24,798 bases of DNA from positions 1 to 24,798 of the forward strand of contig CALSCR010002369.1 of the NCBI GenBank assembly GCA_943704495.1. The letters run 5' to 3'. The position numbers and the translations under genes are program-made. Numbering within the stretch: position 1 is the stretch's first letter; each line of letters begins with the position of its first letter. This document shows, in pieces, positions 1 to 9,536 of this stretch. The notes below the pieces were generated by a model, which made no database searches, was not told the origin of the DNA, and was given only the letters and a program-made list of their open reading frames with translations. The stretch comes from Pigoraptor chileana. Lineage: Eukaryota; Opisthokonta; Filasterea.

Positions 1-109
1 AGAGAGAGACAGACAGAGAGACAGAGAGAGAGGGGGAGAGAGGGAGAGAGAAAGACAGAGATACAATATTTTAAGTTATTGTCTTAGGCGCCATGCCCTG
101 GACTCCACA
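1..109 (-). repeat. Intronic interspersed repeat, copy A
   Basis: On the minus strand this reads GTGGAGTCCAGGGCATGG, then GCGCCTAAGACA, then a diverged AACTTAAAAT where other copies have GACTTGAATCC, then a roughly 60-base CT-rich tail (plus-strand GA run 1-60). It lies in an ARMC9 intron in the direction of transcription. It is the most diverged copy at its 3' end. Confidence 0.7.
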
Positions 110-199
110 TCACGAGACAGAGAGGGAGAGAACGAGTGAAGGACAGAGAGAGATGGAGACACACATGGACAAGGGAGCAAGAGAATGATGTGCACGCAC
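1..199 (-). other. ARMC9 intron after exon 9 (partial)
   Basis: This is intron sequence following the donor TGG|GTGCGT at 200/199. It contains a copy of the intronic interspersed repeat (about 62-109) and its long CT-rich tail, read as GA on the plus strand. The next exon is outside the window. Confidence 0.75.
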
Positions 200-2849
200 C
201 CATCGAAGCGCCTGGAGGAGCAAACCCTTCGGCCTGTCCTCCGCCGCCTGCAGCCGCCCCTTGATCGCAGTGTAGTCCACCGCCGGCAGTTGCGACGGAA
301 GCTCAGAGGGCGGCATAGCGGCGGTTCCGGTGCGTGACGAGTGGTGCATCACGCTGCACAGTGGGCAATCACACACAATAAGGAATCCGCACGTGACCGA
401 GCATGCACGCACCATGGACGCACTTCTCAGTGGGAGGTGAAGTCTGCTTTGTTTGCAAGGCAGCAATAGCACAGACACTCACGCGTGAAGAGACGTAGTC
501 GATGCGTTCACTCTGGGCGTCGTTGGACGGTCCCGCAGTACCTGCAAAAGGCCAGCCCATTGACCCACATGAGCAAGCGCGTGCCAACAACATTTATGCA
601 CATTGTCTTACCATGTAGTCCACAAGCGAGAGACAGTGTGTGTGTGTGTGTGTGGTGTGTGTGAAGACGGAAAGATACAGGGGGCGTACCGATGAGGGGC
701 GCATGGGGATGGAAATCGATTCGTTGGGCAGATTGCTTGAAGCCGTCAGCCGCCCAAACAGGTTCTGCATGTATTCGGGAGTGAGCTGCGCGCCAGAGGG
801 ACGGCAGGCGAGAGACATTTAAAAGGTAATCAAAGAGTGAGGTCGGCGTTGGTTTCCAAGACAACGCATCGGCACATCATCAATCATACATGGACAATTG
901 CGACACGCAACGAACGGACAGTGACGCGCACCGGTTTCCCGCGGAGAGTCGACTCGAGAGCCTCGACAAGCTCAGCTGCAATGCCGACCAAATTGTGATA
1001 TTCGGCCTGCATTCGGTTGTGGCGTTCAATGAGGAGAATTTCACGCTGTTCTCCATCCGCCACCTGCTGCTGCAGTAGGCGCACGAGCTCAGCACTGGCC
1101 GCCTGTTGCGCGCCCACCGTGGACGCAGAGACGGACGATGTTGCCTCTGTGCAAAAACGGTAATTGCGCACGCAAACAAGTGTGTTCGGATCAGTCGCAG
1201 CGTATCCTTTCCTACTGGGCCGTGAGCAGAAAAACGATGCGTGCATCATGCGACAAGCAAAAAATCCATTCAGTTGCCCACACCATCGAGGTGCCACAAG
1301 AGCGCCATCCGTCCACATCCACGGCACGCCCACCCCCCACAGCCACCCACTCGGATCTTCTGCGGTCTTTGCACGGGCAGCATGGAGCAGCATCAGCAGG
1401 CGCGGTTGGCTCGTTGTCTTGATAGACGCGGCAAGGAAGCTCTCCAGCCGTGACTTAAGCTCGGTGGTCCACGACTCCTGGATAGACGCAGCGGACAGGT
1501 GAGTAGGTGAGTATGCACGCATGGCATTCTGTCCCTTGGCCCACAAGTGTTCGCACAGACAAGAAGAGAGAGGGCTCTACGTCCCAACCAACAGCAACAC
1601 ACAAGCATTGTTGGACAGATATGCATTCATCCATCCGCAACTCACGGCAAACAAAGGCTTGAAGGACGGGTGCGCGCGCGGATCGGGAATGAAGGGAAGC
1701 GCATAAAATGACAGGAATTCCGTCGTCTTGCAGAGGTCTGCGCCGCGGCTTTCCAGATAATCTTTGAAGCGTTTCATCGATTGCTCTGCCGTTACGCGCT
1801 GTGGGGTTGATAATCACACACGTGAGCGCAGTACACAGTGTGCATGGATAGCACATTCGCTTATCTCGTCACCAAACGACACGCATGCGGCAGCGCCAAA
1901 GCAGGGTAGTGGGGTGCGAACCTTTCTTGCCTGGAAGCGCGAGTGTAAGAGAGGGAAGATGGCAAAGTAAATGTTTGCGCTGAATTCAAGTTTCTGACAC
2001 GTGAGGTCCTTCTTGCGGAGAGTCGCCGGGAGATTACGGTCCCACAAAGCAAAGAAGCCGGCGTGGTCGCCCTCCTCAAGAGTTGCCATGATCTCATTCT
2101 GCGGAGGCCCGTTGCCGCAAAGTACCTGTGAGCGTGTGTACAATCGGCACACACACGCGCGCGCACAAACACATACTCACACACACACAAATACACAAGC
2201 ATAAAAACACACACACAACACTCATACTCACTCACACAAGTATATAAACACACATGAGCTCTGGCTTATGCCAAGGTGTCTTAAATATTGATGGTCTCGT
2301 TCTGCCTATCTCTCTTGTAGATTCCATGCTCATGGCACTTCAAGACATGCAATTACATCCCACTTCACACCACCGCACACACACATCACATCTTCAGTGT
2401 ATTCGATCGAAGATTTACCTGCAGGTGGGCCTTCTTCACAGTTTCGCGCGCATCGCCCAGGGACTTATTGGCATACTGCCCAACGGGCTTCCCCTTTGTA
2501 CGGCACTCGGATTCGAAAGCATTTAGCGTGCCGGGGTAGTGCCCAAACAGAAGATACTGTGCAAGTGCAGAGCGGTCAGAGCAGAGCGGAGCCATTCATC
2601 GCGGTATTATACACAAGCACGCACACACACACACACACACGCACACACACATATACACACACACACACACACATACACACACACGCACACACACGCACAG
2701 ACAAGACACGCATACACACGCACACACAAATGCATCACATTTGCAACATGCACAAACATGTCCGTGAACTGAATGCGTCGAAAAGATGCACAAACCTCGG
2801 CAATGACGCCGTTCAGCTCGGGCTCTGCGGCCGCGAGCAGCTCGGCCAT
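200..2849 (-). CDS. ARMC9: ARMC9-like LisH ciliary protein, N-terminal part (gene continues off the left edge)
   Basis: ARMC9 is a basal-body/cilium protein, mutated in Joubert syndrome in humans. Exons, 5' to 3' on the minus strand: 2849-2796, 2556-2419, 2098-1922, 1798-1646, 1477-1351, 1146-932, 785-690, 541-483, 353-200. All phases match, giving 391 codons, and the last donor leads off the window. Exon 2 carries the LisH motif (YLLFGHYPGTLNAFESECR). Later blocks closely track human ARMC9 from memory: KLEFSANIYFAIF, TTEFLSFYALPFIPDP, ESWTTELK, AEYHNLVGIAAELVEALEST, LTPEYMQ and LLLQALRW. The start is the first ATG before MAELLAAAEPEL, which aligns with the human N-terminus. Exon 3 could instead begin 27 bases upstream in the same frame, but alignment favours 2098. 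The armadillo-repeat half is not in this window. The gene is head-to-head with the RAD51AP1-like gene. Confidence 0.9.
2147..2252. repeat. CA-rich microsatellite in ARMC9 intron 2
   Basis: An impure (CA)n tract, TG-rich in the ARMC9 sense, lies just upstream of the exon 3 acceptor within the 320-base intron 2099-2418. Nothing else was recognised in that intron. Confidence 0.9.
2608..2733. repeat. CA microsatellite in ARMC9 intron 1
   Basis: A long (CA)n tract with CG and TA interruptions fills about half of the 239-base intron between exons 1 and 2 (2557-2795). Open frames crossing it encode only alternating TH or CV dipeptides and are not genes. Confidence 0.95.
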
Positions 2850-3123
2850 GCTTGCGCTCAATTATTTCTGTGTCCGCGAAAATGTGCTATGTGGGTCAAG
2901 ATCCGAGAAAAAGATGACAGATGTCAGTGCATTCAACTCACTGCACGTTGTATTTTCGTGGCGTGTTGTATGTGTTGTGTGTTGTGTGTTGTGTGCTGTA
3001 TGTGTTGTGTGTGTCGCGCTTTTTTTCCCTTCTGTTGTTTGTGGGGCTGATTTCTGTCTGAAAGCGCCGGCGGGCTGAATTGAGAGTTGACTGACGGCAG
3101 TGGCGGAATGTTTGCATTCCTCC

Positions 3124-3167
3124 GTCACGTGATGTGATATGGCACGTGACATATTCTGATGACGTCA
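3124..3167. promoter_or_regulatory. CACGTG and CRE-like element cluster
   Basis: GTCACGTGATG lies at 3124-3134, a second E-box GCACGTGAC at 3142-3150, and the palindromic CRE TGACGTCA at 3160-3167. The first and last also occur in the same order at 7404-7428 in the next head-to-head spacer. They are candidate bHLH-ZIP and bZIP sites by sequence only. Confidence 0.5.
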
Positions 3168-3175
3168 CTTTGTGT

Positions 3176-3201
3176 GGCGCCAAAATTTGAGTTTTCGCGC
3201 C
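3176..3201. promoter_or_regulatory. Facing pair of E2F-like sites
   Basis: GGCGCCAAAA (3176-3185, TTTTGGCGCC on the other strand) faces GTTTTCGCGCC (3191-3201). Both fit the E2F consensus TTTSSCGC and are five bases apart. They lie about 410 bases upstream of the RAD51AP1-like start. E2F control of a homologous-recombination gene would be expected biology, but binding here is inferred. Confidence 0.5.
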
Positions 3202-3614
3202 AGACTTACCTCGAAGAGAGAGACTAACATTGGCGGGAGGGTGTGACGGAGGGACGGACGACGACACACAAAGACATCGCAAATGAATGTTGCCACGCAC
3301 TGCGCCATGAACAAACACGACTCCCTGTCCGCAGCCTCCGCCACCTCATCCCATCCCTTGCCTAATTGCTGATACGAGTGGCATTACGCACACGAGATAG
3401 AATCATTTCCGTAACTTCCACACAATCACACAGAAGACTCGGTCCACACTGATTTAGTTAGTGATATTTTGTTTGTTCAAAACAATTCTGTTGAAGACAT
3501 TCGCATCCACGAGACTGACTGAGAGAAACTAAATCCCTGTCCAATCGTCGCAAGGGTGCACAGCAACGTGACTGCCTGACACATCACCGGCACACGAAAC
3601 CCGTCGTCGCACCG

Positions 3615-5485
3615 ATGGGAGACTCAGAGCGGCGCTCCGGCAGGTGTGGGCGGTGCATATTGAGCTTCACTGCTGTTGAGCAGGAAGAGCATTTGCATGG
3701 TGTTTGTGTGTGTGGGTGTGTGGGTGGCTCTAATCATGCGGTCTGCACTCACTCCAGGGCACGCAAGCCAATCAAGTATGTGGATCTCGACGGTGACGAA
3801 GCCGACAGTTCCAACAGTGAGGGTGCGTGGCAGGAACTCACCATCGGCCGTCAGACTATGCTGGTTGACATTAGTGGTGCCCCAGTATACTTATTTTTTC
3901 TTGGCTAAATGGTTGCTTTTCAACAGATGCATTTGTTGACGACAAACCAAAGGACCGATCGGGCGGGGGCTCCAAGTCCTCTGAACAATCTTCAGGAAGG
4001 TGCGCACTCTGTCCACTGCATTCTTGCGCAAAGCATGAGATGCAACAATGCCAACCACCTCCCGCATATTATTGCCCATTCAGCAGCTCCACGGAGTCCA
4101 AGCGTAAGAACGCGCGGGAACGGCAGTTTGACCGTGAGTTGCAGGCCGTGCTTGAAATGTCGAAGCAGGCTGCCTCCGCTGCTCCCGCCACCGCAGCGGG
4201 TGACACGGACAACGTCGTGAAAGTGGAGGAAGCCGCAGTCGATGGCACTGAAGTTGAGCATCCGGGCGATAATGATGGCGACGGTCTCCTGGCGGCCCCG
4301 CAGAGCGACGGATCGGCGCCCGCCACGCCGTCGCCGCGTCGCCATGGCGCTGCCGCAAGCAAAGGAGGGAGTGGAGGGAGTGCAGAGCGAAAGGGGCGCG
4401 GAAAAGCAAAGCCAACCGCAGTGGCCAGGCAAAAGGCAAAAGGCGCCCCCCGAAAACGGAAGGCTGAAGACAGCGACGACGGAGCATCCGGGGGAGACGA
4501 CAGCGGAAGCGCGTTTGACGGTGCGCAGCTTCATGTCGCAGTGTGCTTTTGTAGAGCCCCTGGGTATAGTTTAAGTCACTGACTTGTCTTTCGCTCTCTC
4601 TCTCGGTGTCTTTGTGGCACAGCGCCTAAGACACTGACTTGAATCCTACCATTTATGTCTCTCTCTCTCTCACTCACTCACTCACTCACTCTCTTGAAAG
4701 TCCGGGGCAAATGTCGTTGCGTTGATGAATCTACAATCCTCTACAAGTATAGAAGGCGCATTATAGATTGCTGTTTTCTTTGGTTTATTCGGTTTATTCA
4801 AGCAAATACCGGGCGTGTATTGTTCATGTTCTGTCTTTGTGTTCTATGGTGCAGAAGACGTCTCAGAACCGAGTGCACAAAGCAGCGATGACGACGCCTT
4901 CAGTGCGGACGACGCGAGCGATTCGCCCAAGAAGAAAAAGGGAAAGGGAGCATCCGGGGTCAAGGGCAAGGCCGCTGCATCCGGCGCCGCAGCCCCACCG
5001 GGCGCAAAGAAAGCGCGCCGCACCGCCGACACGCCCAAGGCCACACCCGCCGCCGGTCGCGGGCGCGGGCGGGGGAAGGCTCCTGCCGCTGCTGCCTACC
5101 CCACCCAAACAGGCTCCGCAGGATTGTCGAGTGCGTCCCCCGCGCGTGCAGTGGTGCGTCCGTCTGTTGCGGCGAACAGCGCCCCCAGGATGACGGGCAT
5201 GGGCACTGGTATGGGAATGGCCAGGGCGCCTCTCTCGGCAGTCGCCAAGCCCTCGAGTGCAGGTGGGAGTACTGCCCTTCTCGCTCTGCTTGCTGCCACC
5301 ACGCCTCACTGTCCAAACCCTATTTGCACCTGAACACTCACCCCCGCCCCACAATGAATGCAGGATCACCGTCGTCGTTGGGCGGCGTGCGCATAGCGAG
5401 TGGGGGGGCGCCCAGACGCGTGGGCCTCTCGCGCAACATGCCCGTCAAGCCCCTCCACGCGTACCTCAAATCACCCGCCTCGTGA
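3615..5485 (+). CDS. RAD51AP1: RAD51AP1-like RAD51-interacting repair protein
   Basis: In animals RAD51AP1 binds RAD51 and DNA and stimulates strand invasion in homologous recombination. Exons: 3615-3643, 3758-3822, 3927-3999, 4084-4520, 4855-5262, 5364-5485. Phases all agree, giving 377 residues against about 335-352 in human. Three landmarks support the call. The N-terminus ARKPIKYVDLDGDEADSSNS resembles human KKPVNYSQFDHSDSDDDF. A short helix FDRELQAVLEMSKQ matches YQRDLEVALALSVK. The C-terminal tail RVGLSRNMPVKPLH matches the RAD51-binding RLGLSRLARVKPLH. The middle is low-complexity, lysine- and acid-rich. The human WVPP motif was not seen, and the protein has no tryptophan in that region. 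Intron 4 carries the interspersed repeat. It is tail-to-tail with CAMKMT. Confidence 0.82.
4081..4087 (+). other. NAGNAG tandem splice acceptor in the RAD51AP1-like gene
   Basis: The exon 4 acceptor reads CAGCAG|C, so cutting after either AG (4083 or 4086) keeps frame and adds or drops one serine in a Ser-rich stretch. Confidence 0.6.
4547..4694 (+). repeat. Intronic interspersed repeat, copies B1 and B2 (tandem)
   Basis: B1 (about 4547-4606) is diverged: TTTTGTAGAGCCCCTGGG, then GTTTAAGTCACTGACTTG, then a CT run. B2 (about 4609-4694) reads GTGGCACAGCGCCTAAGACA, CTGACTTGAATCCTACC, then CT and CTCA repeats. B2 lacks the AGTCCATGG segment present in other copies. Both are in sense orientation inside the 334-base intron 4521-4854 of the RAD51AP1-like gene, starting 26 bases after the donor. 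Confidence 0.85.
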
Positions 5486-5583
5486 ATTCTCACAGCACAG
5501 ACACACACTCCGAATGCGTTGCGCACATATTTTCCTCGGCATTTTAGTCCCTTCGTCTCCACTGCCTGTTTCGCGTTGCAAAA

Positions 5584-5589
5584 AATAAA
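5584..5589 (+). terminator. Poly(A) signal of the RAD51AP1-like gene
   Basis: AATAAA lies about 100 bases after the stop codon, at the end of an A-rich run, in the 200-base tail-to-tail spacer with CAMKMT. No equally clear signal was seen for CAMKMT on the other strand. Confidence 0.6.
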
Positions 5590-5686
5590 CATGCATGTCT
5601 AACCGTTGCCTCAATCCCGCCGGTGATTCTGTTTGTGCCGGAGACACACACGCATGGGTGAGTTTTTTCTTTGCAACGTCCATTTA

Positions 5687-7380
5687 CTATCGGTTGTTGG
5701 CACTGTGACACCGAGTAAGTTCAACCACGAGAGGCTCGTGCAAATCAGACACAAAACCATTCGCTGGCGCGCCTGCAGTCGCACATCGGATGGCCCGATC
5801 CACATCCGCGTCCCACTCGCCGCCCGTGCAGCGCGCAACCAACACAGACGAGAACTCGCGCCGCTGGATGGCCGCAGACACAAACTGGCTAAGCGTTTTC
5901 CCTCGCATCGGCGCCACGGACACAAAGCGGCCGCCCGGGCGCAGGAGGCGGGCGGCGGTCGACACGAGCGAGTCGTGGGCCTCGGTGAAGAAGATGCTAC
6001 GAGCGATGCGATGCGATGCGAGGGCAATGCGGTTAGGCGACAGGCTTTTTCGCGGGGTCCTTGCTCACGTGCCGTTGGAGCAGGACATCTCTTGAAACAG
6101 ACGCACGGGGACAGTGCACAGACAATCTGCCTGTCATGCCCATACATATTAGCACAACAAAAACCACGCGAAGCACACAAAAAACAGGTGCAGGCAACAC
6201 ACCAATCTGCGGCAATGACGATGTCAAAGGAGCCATGCCACGCCGGGTCTTCACCGCCGCCATCAACGGACCATACGAGGCGTCCGGCGTGGACAACAGA
6301 ATCACCAAGCGCCCTGCGATTTGACTCGATATTGCTGGCAATACGTACATTCCCACAAGATCAATTATGGCAATTCTGGCAATCAAGGACTGGAAACAGT
6401 TGGCGTGGTCATACAAGGCGAACGCGCGCATGTTATAGAAGACAAGGACGAAGTCACGGATATCGGCGACAGACTGGTCGTTTCCATCAGTGAGGAGCAT
6501 ACGCTGCGGTGCACAGCAAGCAGCAATGCTCATCCCCGCGACGCTTGCCATGCCCCCTCCAAGCTCACAGACGCTCTTTCCCCTGCAACAACGATACAAG
6601 AGGCACCGAGAGAGCGTCACGTGAGAGATAGCGGGTGCGCAAACTACGCGAATACAAAGTGTAGGATAGTTGGGCAGCCTGCCACATACACAAACCCGCA
6701 CACACACACATACATACACACACAACACACACACATACACACACGGCAACGAGTGCCTGAAAATATCAGCACCTGAATTCGCTGGAATGACGGATGGCGT
6801 AGAAGGCCAGCACTTCCTCGGCAGGCCATACGCCTGCACACACAACAAGATCACGCCAGCCCCCAAAAAAGGTTATGCAGCGTAAATGCAGTCGTTGATG
6901 TCATATGAGTGCGCGTAGTAAATTGCAGTCACTCACAAACATTGCCCGTGTTATTGAAGCCGATCATGTCCTGCACACTCGTCGGCTGGCGGTACCTGCG
7001 ATCACGGCGGTCGCCAATCGGCTTAACCATCGAACCACTGAGTCACAACAGCACGCACCGCTGCAACACAACAATACACACCGCAGAAAGAGCGCACGGC
7101 CTTCTTCGAGCGTATACTCCGCCGCATCGTCGCCAGAAGTCCGCCTGTCAAGCAGCGCATAGGACTCGAATGAGCGAACCGACGCCTTTGCGAGATCGTG
7201 GGACGGCACCCCATTGTTAGAGCTGCGTGTGATTGCGGACGCCAGTATCCGCCAGCGCAGGCGCGGGGCAGTCGGCGCCAGCGCAGCCATCTCAGTGCGG
7301 TCAAAGCGCACAAAATATAACGAGGAGTGCATGATCGACAATGCCGTGCGTGCATCATTTAAATCCGGCACCGGCGCCAT
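5687..7380 (-). CDS. CAMKMT: Calmodulin-lysine N-methyltransferase
   Basis: CAMKMT is a SAM-dependent methyltransferase that trimethylates a calmodulin lysine. Exons on the minus strand: 7380-7082, 6995-6937, 6833-6773, 6582-6415, 6334-6203, 5996-5687, giving about 342 residues (human 323). Diagnostic blocks are SVRSFESYALL, GFNNTGNVC, WPAEEVLAFYAIRH, the SAM-binding SVCELGGGMASVAG followed by LLTDGND, FDIVIAADC, and LLRPGGRFVSVAPMRGKTLS. Each has a close human counterpart. The exon 4/5 junction is the one boundary not settled: the GTATGA/CAG pair used here keeps frame but adds residues, while weaker donors at 6450 or 6444 with an acceptor at 6324 give a length nearer human. The start is the first ATG upstream of RLRWRILASAI. 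It is head-to-head with aminopeptidase P. Confidence 0.9.
6694..6744. repeat. CA microsatellite in CAMKMT intron 3
   Basis: An impure CA tract sits in the 190-base intron 6583-6772, shortly downstream (minus sense) of the exon 3 donor. Confidence 0.9.
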
Positions 7381-7901
7381 AATGGGAATGAACGGAGCGG
7401 AATGTCACGTGATGTACCCCTGACGTCATGTGATTACCGCATCAATGTTCCAATTTTCCCTCCGGCCAATGGTCGCGTCTGATGATGTCGGGCCTTTCAT
7501 ATTGAGAAGTCTCTGTCCTATCGATTTTACCCACGTAAAGGGAGCGTTTGTTTACCTTTTGCATTTCCCGCGCGACTAGGACTGGAGTGGTTATACATAC
7601 GGCCTCTTTGCATCCCACCACGAGGCCCTCCGTGACACCGAATGTTGCTGTCGACCGTGCATCTGACCCGCCACGCCCGACGCCTGCATCTCCTTGCTCA
7701 CCACACAATTCACCACACAAGCCTGCGTCTTGCTCACTGCCACCACCCCCTTCATTCTCGCTGGGCCCCCGTGTCGCTTGCTGTCGCGCACTTTGGCTCC
7801 CTGCAGTTGCACGTGCATCCGCCGCGGATTCATCTGCCATTTCTCCCACGATTGCACAGCGCGGACTCTCCTTGTTCACTCGCACGCATTCCACAACCAC
7901 A
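7381..7901. promoter_or_regulatory. Bidirectional promoter region of CAMKMT and aminopeptidase P
   Basis: This 521-base spacer lies between divergent starts. It holds GTCACGTGATG (7404-7414), the CRE palindrome TGACGTCA (7421-7428) and a CCAAT box (7466-7470). The stretch from about 7548 to 7901 is C-rich and open in the aminopeptidase frame but has no ATG in that frame, so it is taken as 5' untranslated sequence. Confidence 0.6.
7404..7428. promoter_or_regulatory. CACGTG plus CRE-like motif pair
   Basis: GTCACGTGATG is followed ten bases later by... TGACGTCA at 7421-7428 (six bases between them), only 24 bases upstream of the CAMKMT ATG. The same two motifs in the same order occur at 3124-3167. 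Confidence 0.5.
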
Positions 7902-9498
7902 ATGGTCGCTGGCAAGGTGCCCTCAGGCGATCGTCTTGCTCAACTCCGCACACTTATGCGTGAGCACGGCCTAGCTGCCTATCTTGTGCCGCCGGAGGAT
8001 GCGCACCAGGTGGGAGAGCAGGGTCTGTGTCGTGCAGTGGTGGCGCCTGCTGCTATCCTGCATCTGACGCACGCGCAAATTTCGGTTTCTTTATCATGTA
8101 CAGAGCGAATACCTTGCCGAGCAGGACAAACGGCGCGCCTTCATCTCAGGGTTCACGGGATCGGCAGGCGGGTGATATGCGCCGATTGATGGGCGCGTTA
8201 AGTGATTGTCGCAATTTGCTAAATGTGCCGTTGTTCTCCATAAACAAGCAGGGGCCGCCATTGTTACTTTGGATAAAGCGGCGTTGTGGACCGATGGGCG
8301 ATACTTTTTGCAGGCGGAGATGCAGCTGGACGACAACTGGCAGCTGATGCGGATGGGCACGCCGGACACGCCGTCGCAGCCCGAGTGGCTCGTGCGCGTG
8401 CTTGCGGAGGGCAGTGTCATTGGCGTGGACCCTTTCCTCGTCCCCGCATCCAAATTCCGCCAGTTGGAGAAGCATCTCCGTCGTGAAGGGCGCATGTCCC
8501 TCGTGGCTGTCAATCGCAATCTCGTGGATGCTGTGTGGGGAGGGCTGCGGCCCGGGGCGCCGTCTGGCCTCATATTTCCTCTGCCCCTCGAGAACACCGG
8601 CAAATCGCACTCGCAGAAGCTCACTGAACTGCGTGCGGCCATGGCGGGCGGGGGCAAGAACCCGCGATGCGACGCACTTGTCGTCAGTGCGCTTGATGAC
8701 GTCGCGTGGCTTTTCAACTTACGTGGGAGTGACGTCGAGTACACGCCCGTCTTCATCGCATACGCAATCGTCACGTGCGACTCAGCCGCACTGTACGTGG
8801 ACAGTTCCAAGCTGGATACTGCCGCCCTTGTGCACCTCCGGGGTGGCGATGCTGGGCCCATGCACGTGCGCCCGTATTCTGCGGTGGCGGAGGACCTTGC
8901 CGCGCTTGCATCCGCGGCGCAACACAAGATATGGCTGGGCCCAAAGTGCAGCGAGGGGCTGGCACAGCTCGTCCCCAAGGTGGGTGCGCTCGACGGCTCA
9001 CCCTCACTCCGCGTGGCGATGTGGCGATGTGGTGATGTGTTGGGTTAATAGCCTTTGGCCTGTTTCTTCTTCTTTGCTCACTTTTGCAGAACAAGATCCT
9101 CGAATCCCCGCTGCCCACGGTGCTTTCAAAGGCCCTTAAAACAGGCGCTGAGCTCAACGGAATGCGCAATTCGCACATTCGCGACGCAGCGGCGCTTGTG
9201 AGTGTTTGCCACGTGCATCTCTGCACTTGCTTCCAGGGGCTGCGCTTGCTCTTTAAGTAGTTGGTATTTACACACATTATACACAATGCTGACTGCATGT
9301 ACATATTGTGCTTCGCAGTGTGCGTTCTTTGCGTGGATGGAGAGCGAAATGGCACACCCGGATCGCACGCACACCGAAATAACCGCCGCAGACAAACTCG
9401 AGCTGTTCAGAAGGCACGTGAGCGTTGTCATCAGTGTGCATGACTTTGCTGCGGCTGCACGTTCTGTGTGTTCGGATCCGTTGCCTTAATCCTGACTT

Positions 9499-9536
<38 letters not shown>

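Larger units (their letters stand above)
2850..3614. promoter_or_regulatory. Bidirectional promoter region of ARMC9 and the RAD51AP1-like gene
   Basis: This 765-base spacer separates two start codons that point away from each other. It holds a TG-rich stretch (about 2966-3014), a CACGTG/CRE cluster (3124-3167) and a facing pair of E2F-like sites (3176-3201). A textbook minus-strand donor, GAG|GTAAGT at 3210/3209, could pair with the acceptor ACACAG at 2868 to remove a 5' untranslated intron of ARMC9. No coding sequence was recognised here. Confidence 0.65.

Noticed and set aside
884-1546. Single uninterrupted minus-strand protein over ARMC9 exons 5 and 6
   Set aside because: The middle part (about 1147-1350) has no similarity to ARMC9, while the flanks match it closely. 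A phase 1 intron with the donor GTGGGT and the acceptor TTGCACAG removes it cleanly.
2397-3050. Long open frame on the plus strand across the CA tracts
   Set aside because: Its body is Thr-His dipeptide repeats from the microsatellite. It is antisense to ARMC9 exons and resembles nothing known.
7548-7901. In-frame upstream extension of aminopeptidase P as a mitochondrial presequence
   Set aside because: The frame is open but has no ATG before 7902. The N-terminus at 7902 aligns well with the cytosolic enzyme, and the upstream stretch is C-rich like a 5' untranslated region.
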